Source of the DNA: Comamonas sp009360615
GTDB lineage: Bacteria; Pseudomonadota; Gammaproteobacteria; Burkholderiales; Burkholderiaceae_C
Assembly (NCBI RefSeq): GCF_035784015.1
Contig: NZ_JALKOW010000001.1
Length of the DNA: 64,000 nt
Direction: 5' to 3' (one strand)
In this document: positions 61,639 to 64,000 of the stretch, piece after piece
Position numbering within the stretch: the first letter of the stretch is position 1
Layout: the number at the start of each line of letters is the position of its first letter
Position numbers and translations under genes: made by a program
The notes under the pieces: model-generated
Seen by the model: only the letters and a program-made list of their open reading frames with translations
Databases searched by the model: none
Told to the model about the DNA's origin: nothing

Positions 61639-63108
61639 ATGAAACATGTACGCGCACTCCCTGTACTGGGCTTAATGGCCTGTTTGAGCGCTGGGGCAGC
61701 CTTGGCTGCGCCGGACACATCGTCGCAACCTGTGCCTGCGGCCGCCACGGCAGCCGCGTCGCAGGTACAGCAGTTCACGCTGAAAAATGGCATGCAGCTG
61801 ATCGTGCAGCCCGACCGGCGCGCGCCTACGGCCGTGCACATGGTCTGGGTGCGCGTGGGCTCCATGGACGAGGTCGACGGCACCACGGGCGTGGCCCATG
61901 CGCTGGAGCACATGATGTTCAAGGGCTCCAAAAGCGTCAAGCCCGGAGACTTTTCGCGCCGCGTGGCGGCGCTGGGCGGCCAGGAAAACGCATTCACCTG
62001 GCGTGACTACACGGGCTACTACCAGCAGATTCCGTCCAACCGTCTGGAAGACGTGATGAAGCTGGAGTCCGACCGTTTTGCCAACAACCAGTGGCCGGAC
62101 TCCGAATTCAAGAAGGAAATCGAGGTCATCAAGGAAGAGCGCCGCATGCGCACCGACGACCAGCCGCGCGCCATGCTGATGGAGCAACTGATGGCGGCCA
62201 CCTTCATGGCCTCGCCCTATCGCCGCCCCGTGGTGGGCTGGATGAGCGATCTGGACTCCATGACGCCCGGCGATGTGCGCGACTTCCACAAGCGCTGGTA
62301 TGTGCCGTCCAATGCCGCTGTGGTCGTGGTGGGGGATGTGAATGTCAACCAGGTGCGTGCCTGGGCCGAGAAGTATTACGGCAGCATTCCCGCGCGCGCC
62401 CTGCCCCAGCGCAAGCCCCAGACCGAACCCCGGCAGATCGGCGTGCGCCGCATCGAGGTCAAGCAGCCGGCCGAGCAGGCCTTTATCGCCATGGCCTATC
62501 GCACGCCCACGCTGAAGAGCGTGGACAAGCTGCAGGCCGAGGACAGGGATGCGCTGGCGCTGCTGGTCCTGTCCGCCGTGCTGGACGGCTATGACGGGGC
62601 CCGCCTGGAGCGCGCCCTGGTGCAGGGCGAAGGTCAGGCCAACGGCCGTGTGGCCGATAGCGCCGGCAGCTCGGCCAACATCATGGGGCGCGGGCCCAGC
62701 CTGTTCATGCTGACCGGCGTGCCGGCCCAGGGCAAGACCGTGGCCGATGTGGAAGCTGCCTTGCGCGCCCAGATCAAGAAGGTGGCCGAGGAGGGCGTGC
62801 AGGCTGACGAGCTGGAGCGCGTCAAGACGCAGTGGATGGCCTCCAACGTCTATGAGCGCGATTCCGTCATGGGCCAGGCCCAGAATCTGGGCAATTACTG
62901 GATCCAGAACATGCCGCTCGATGCCGAGGACAAGCTGCTGGCCGAGCTGCAGAAAGTCACTTCCGATGACGTGAAGGCGGTGGCCGCCAGGTATTTCGGA
63001 GACGACCAGCTCACGGTCGGCACCCTGGTGCCCCAGCCGCTGCCCGCAGGCGCCAAGCCCCAGCGCCCCATGTCCGGCAAGGCCGAGGCCGGCGGTTCGG
63101 TGCATTGA
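61639..63108 (+). CDS. M16-family zinc metallopeptidase (catalytic member)
   Basis: 489-residue exported pitrilysin-like protein. The signal peptide ends GAALA-AP near residue 23. The inverted zinc motif H87-A-L-E90-H91 and the downstream acidic segment EFKKEIEVIKEERR (third ligand Glu) are intact. The second M16 domain follows from about residue 270. Such two-gene M16 pairs act as heterodimeric periplasmic peptidases; the partner gene lies downstream. Confidence 0.92.
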   Translation: MKHVRALPVLGLMACLSAGAALAAPDTSSQPVPAAATAAASQVQQFTLKNGMQLIVQPDRRAPTAVHMVWVRVGSMDEVDGTTGVAHALEHMMFKGSKSVKPGDFSRRVAALGGQENAFTWRDYTGYYQQIPSNRLEDVMKLESDRFANNQWPDSEFKKEIEVIKEERRMRTDDQPRAMLMEQLMAATFMASPYRRPVVGWMSDLDSMTPGDVRDFHKRWYVPSNAAVVVVGDVNVNQVRAWAEKYYGSIPARALPQRKPQTEPRQIGVRRIEVKQPAEQAFIAMAYRTPTLKSVDKLQAEDRDALALLVLSAVLDGYDGARLERALVQGEGQANGRVADSAGSSANIMGRGPSLFMLTGVPAQGKTVADVEAALRAQIKKVAEEGVQADELERVKTQWMASNVYERDSVMGQAQNLGNYWIQNMPLDAEDKLLAELQKVTSDDVKAVAARYFGDDQLTVGTLVPQPLPAGAKPQRPMSGKAEAGGSVH

Positions 63109-63117
63109 GATGCAAGA

Positions 63118-63245
63118 CCCCCTGAGCCGCTTTGCCTGGGCGGCCCCGCGCCTTACCCTCTCTCCAGCGCTGCGTGCTGCAGTCGAGGGACGCAGCCTTC
63201 GCAGCGCGACGGCCCTTGCCGGGCTGCTCGCGCATGGGGCAAACC
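63118..63245. repeat. G/C-rich intergenic repeat, second copy
   Basis: CCCCCTGAGCCGCTTTGC at 63118-63135 is the exact reverse complement of 39286-39303. The following bases to about 63245 are very G/C-rich with short palindromes and no gene, separating the two M16 genes. Confidence 0.55.
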
Positions 63246-63284
63246 CCCGCTGATGCGGCGTCATGGAAAACTGAGGTTGAACAC

Positions 63285-64000
63285 ATGAAAACTATGAAGA
63301 AGATAGCTGCTGGTGCTTTTGTGGTGAGCGCTGGCATGGGTTTTCTGACCCAATCCGCATGGGCCTTGCTGCCGATAGAGCACTGGACCCAGCCCAGCGG
63401 TGCCCAGGTGTGGCTGGTGCAAAGTCCCGGCATTCCCATGGTGGATGTGCAGGTGGATTTTGACGCCGGCAGCCGCCGTGACCCCGAGGACAAGCAGGGC
63501 CTGGCGGCGGCCGTTGCGATGATGTCTTCCAAGGGCATCAAGGCGGCGGGCGATGCGCCTGCGCTGGATGAGAACGGCCTGGGCCAGGCCTGGGCCGATC
63601 TGGGAGCCAGCTTTGGCGCCAGCGCGGGGCGCGACAGCTTCAGTTTCGGCCTGCGCACCCTGACCGTGCCCAAGCTGCAGCAAAAAGCCGTGGCCCTGGC
63701 GGCGCGCCAGATCGCGTCTCCCAGTTGGCCCGAGGCCGTGTGGCAGCGTGACCGCGAGCGCTGGAGTGCCTCCATCAGGGAAGCCGACACCCGTCCCGGC
63801 ACCGTGGCCTCCAAGGCCTTCCGCAAGGCCGTGTTCGGTAGTGCGCCCTACGGCTATCAGACCACGGTCGACAGCCTGGGCCGGATCGATATCTCTGCCA
63901 TGCAGGATTTCCACCGCAAGCTGATTGCAGCCTGCCGCGCCAAGGTCAGCGTGGTGGGAGCGGTCAATCGCCAGCAGGCCGATGCCATGGTCAAGCAGTT
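63285..64000 (+). CDS. M16-family peptidase-like protein, non-catalytic partner (partial)
   Basis: The first 238 residues of an M16 protein are visible; the rest is beyond the right edge. A signal peptide is present (about 1-28, ending SAWA-LL). The N-terminal M16 fold is clear (WLVQSPGIPMVDVQVDFDAGSRRD). At the zinc site, however, the sequence reads KQGLAAAVAMM rather than HxxEH, so it lacks the catalytic motif. It probably pairs with the active enzyme encoded 176 bases upstream, as in other bacterial M16 heterodimers. Confidence 0.88.
   Translation, partial: MKTMKKIAAGAFVVSAGMGFLTQSAWALLPIEHWTQPSGAQVWLVQSPGIPMVDVQVDFDAGSRRDPEDKQGLAAAVAMMSSKGIKAAGDAPALDENGLGQAWADLGASFGASAGRDSFSFGLRTLTVPKLQQKAVALAARQIASPSWPEAVWQRDRERWSASIREADTRPGTVASKAFRKAVFGSAPYGYQTTVDSLGRIDISAMQDFHRKLIAACRAKVSVVGAVNRQQADAMVKQ

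Overview
The window is GC-rich, gene-dense chromosome of a betaproteobacterium of the family Comamonadaceae, most likely Comamonas or a close relative. The evidence is the family-typical cox locus (ctaC-ctaD-small assembly protein-ctaG-DUF2970-ctaE, then SURF1, ctaB and SCO), the abundance of Bug-type (TctC) solute-binding proteins, a DUF4148 protein, a CIRCE element on rpoH, and the G/C-rich intergenic repeats. The genus is inferred from gene content only. No phage, insertion sequence, rRNA or CRISPR array was seen. One tRNA gene, tRNA-Arg(CCT), is present.

Layout. 1-1865: TctDE/QseBC-like two-component system, kinase cut by the left edge. 1866-2607: gene-free stretch with a cluster of GGGGGTA/TACCCCC heptamers, then tRNA-Arg(CCT). 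2659-3964: divergent Co/Ni efflux pair (DmeF-type CDF pump and RcnR/DmeR-type repressor) around a visible operator. 4332-13405: tamB-tamA, then a VWA protein, a GNAT acetyltransferase, a small membrane protein and a MoxR ATPase, all on the minus strand. 13522-20906: housekeeping and single genes (dihaem cytochrome c, DUF1841, KefC antiporter, LysE exporter, MaoC hydratase, DUF4148, trmL, ComF, a BioC-like methyltransferase). 21486-30164: aa3 cytochrome oxidase structural and assembly genes. Subunit II carries both a cytochrome c and an OmpA-like domain, and no ctaA is present. 30398-32170: PAS-GGDEF-EAL protein.

33243-39060 is a tightly packed minus-strand operon: fatty-acid hydroxylase/sterol-desaturase-like, fatty-acid desaturase, a ketoacyl synthase III fused to a haem-oxygenase-like domain, an unrecognised protein, a DUF2442-DMP19 protein and an HTH-Imm22 protein. 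The last three overlap start-to-stop. I consider this the best candidate for an undescribed system: a lipid-modifying pathway welded to immunity-like genes. A gene-free, apparently decayed kilobase follows it.

39309-58348 is catabolic. A lone Bug protein and CIRCE-controlled rpoH come first. Next is an IclR-linked cluster with four Bug proteins, two pyrone-dicarboxylate-hydrolase-like amidohydrolases, a CHA/HMG-type aldolase, a 2-hydroxyacid dehydrogenase and an SMP-30 lactonase. Then a LysR-linked cluster has a Bug protein, a PdxA-like dehydrogenase, an enolase-superfamily acid-sugar dehydratase, a DapA-like enzyme and a semialdehyde-type dehydrogenase, which would take an acid sugar to 2-oxoglutarate or a similar intermediate. 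No TctA/TctB membrane subunits accompany the six Bug proteins.

58429-64000: a small unknown protein, a ketopantoate-reductase paralogue with a perfect 36-bp in-frame tandem duplication, cutA, ftsY, and a pair of M16 peptidase genes (catalytic plus apparently non-catalytic), the second cut by the right edge.
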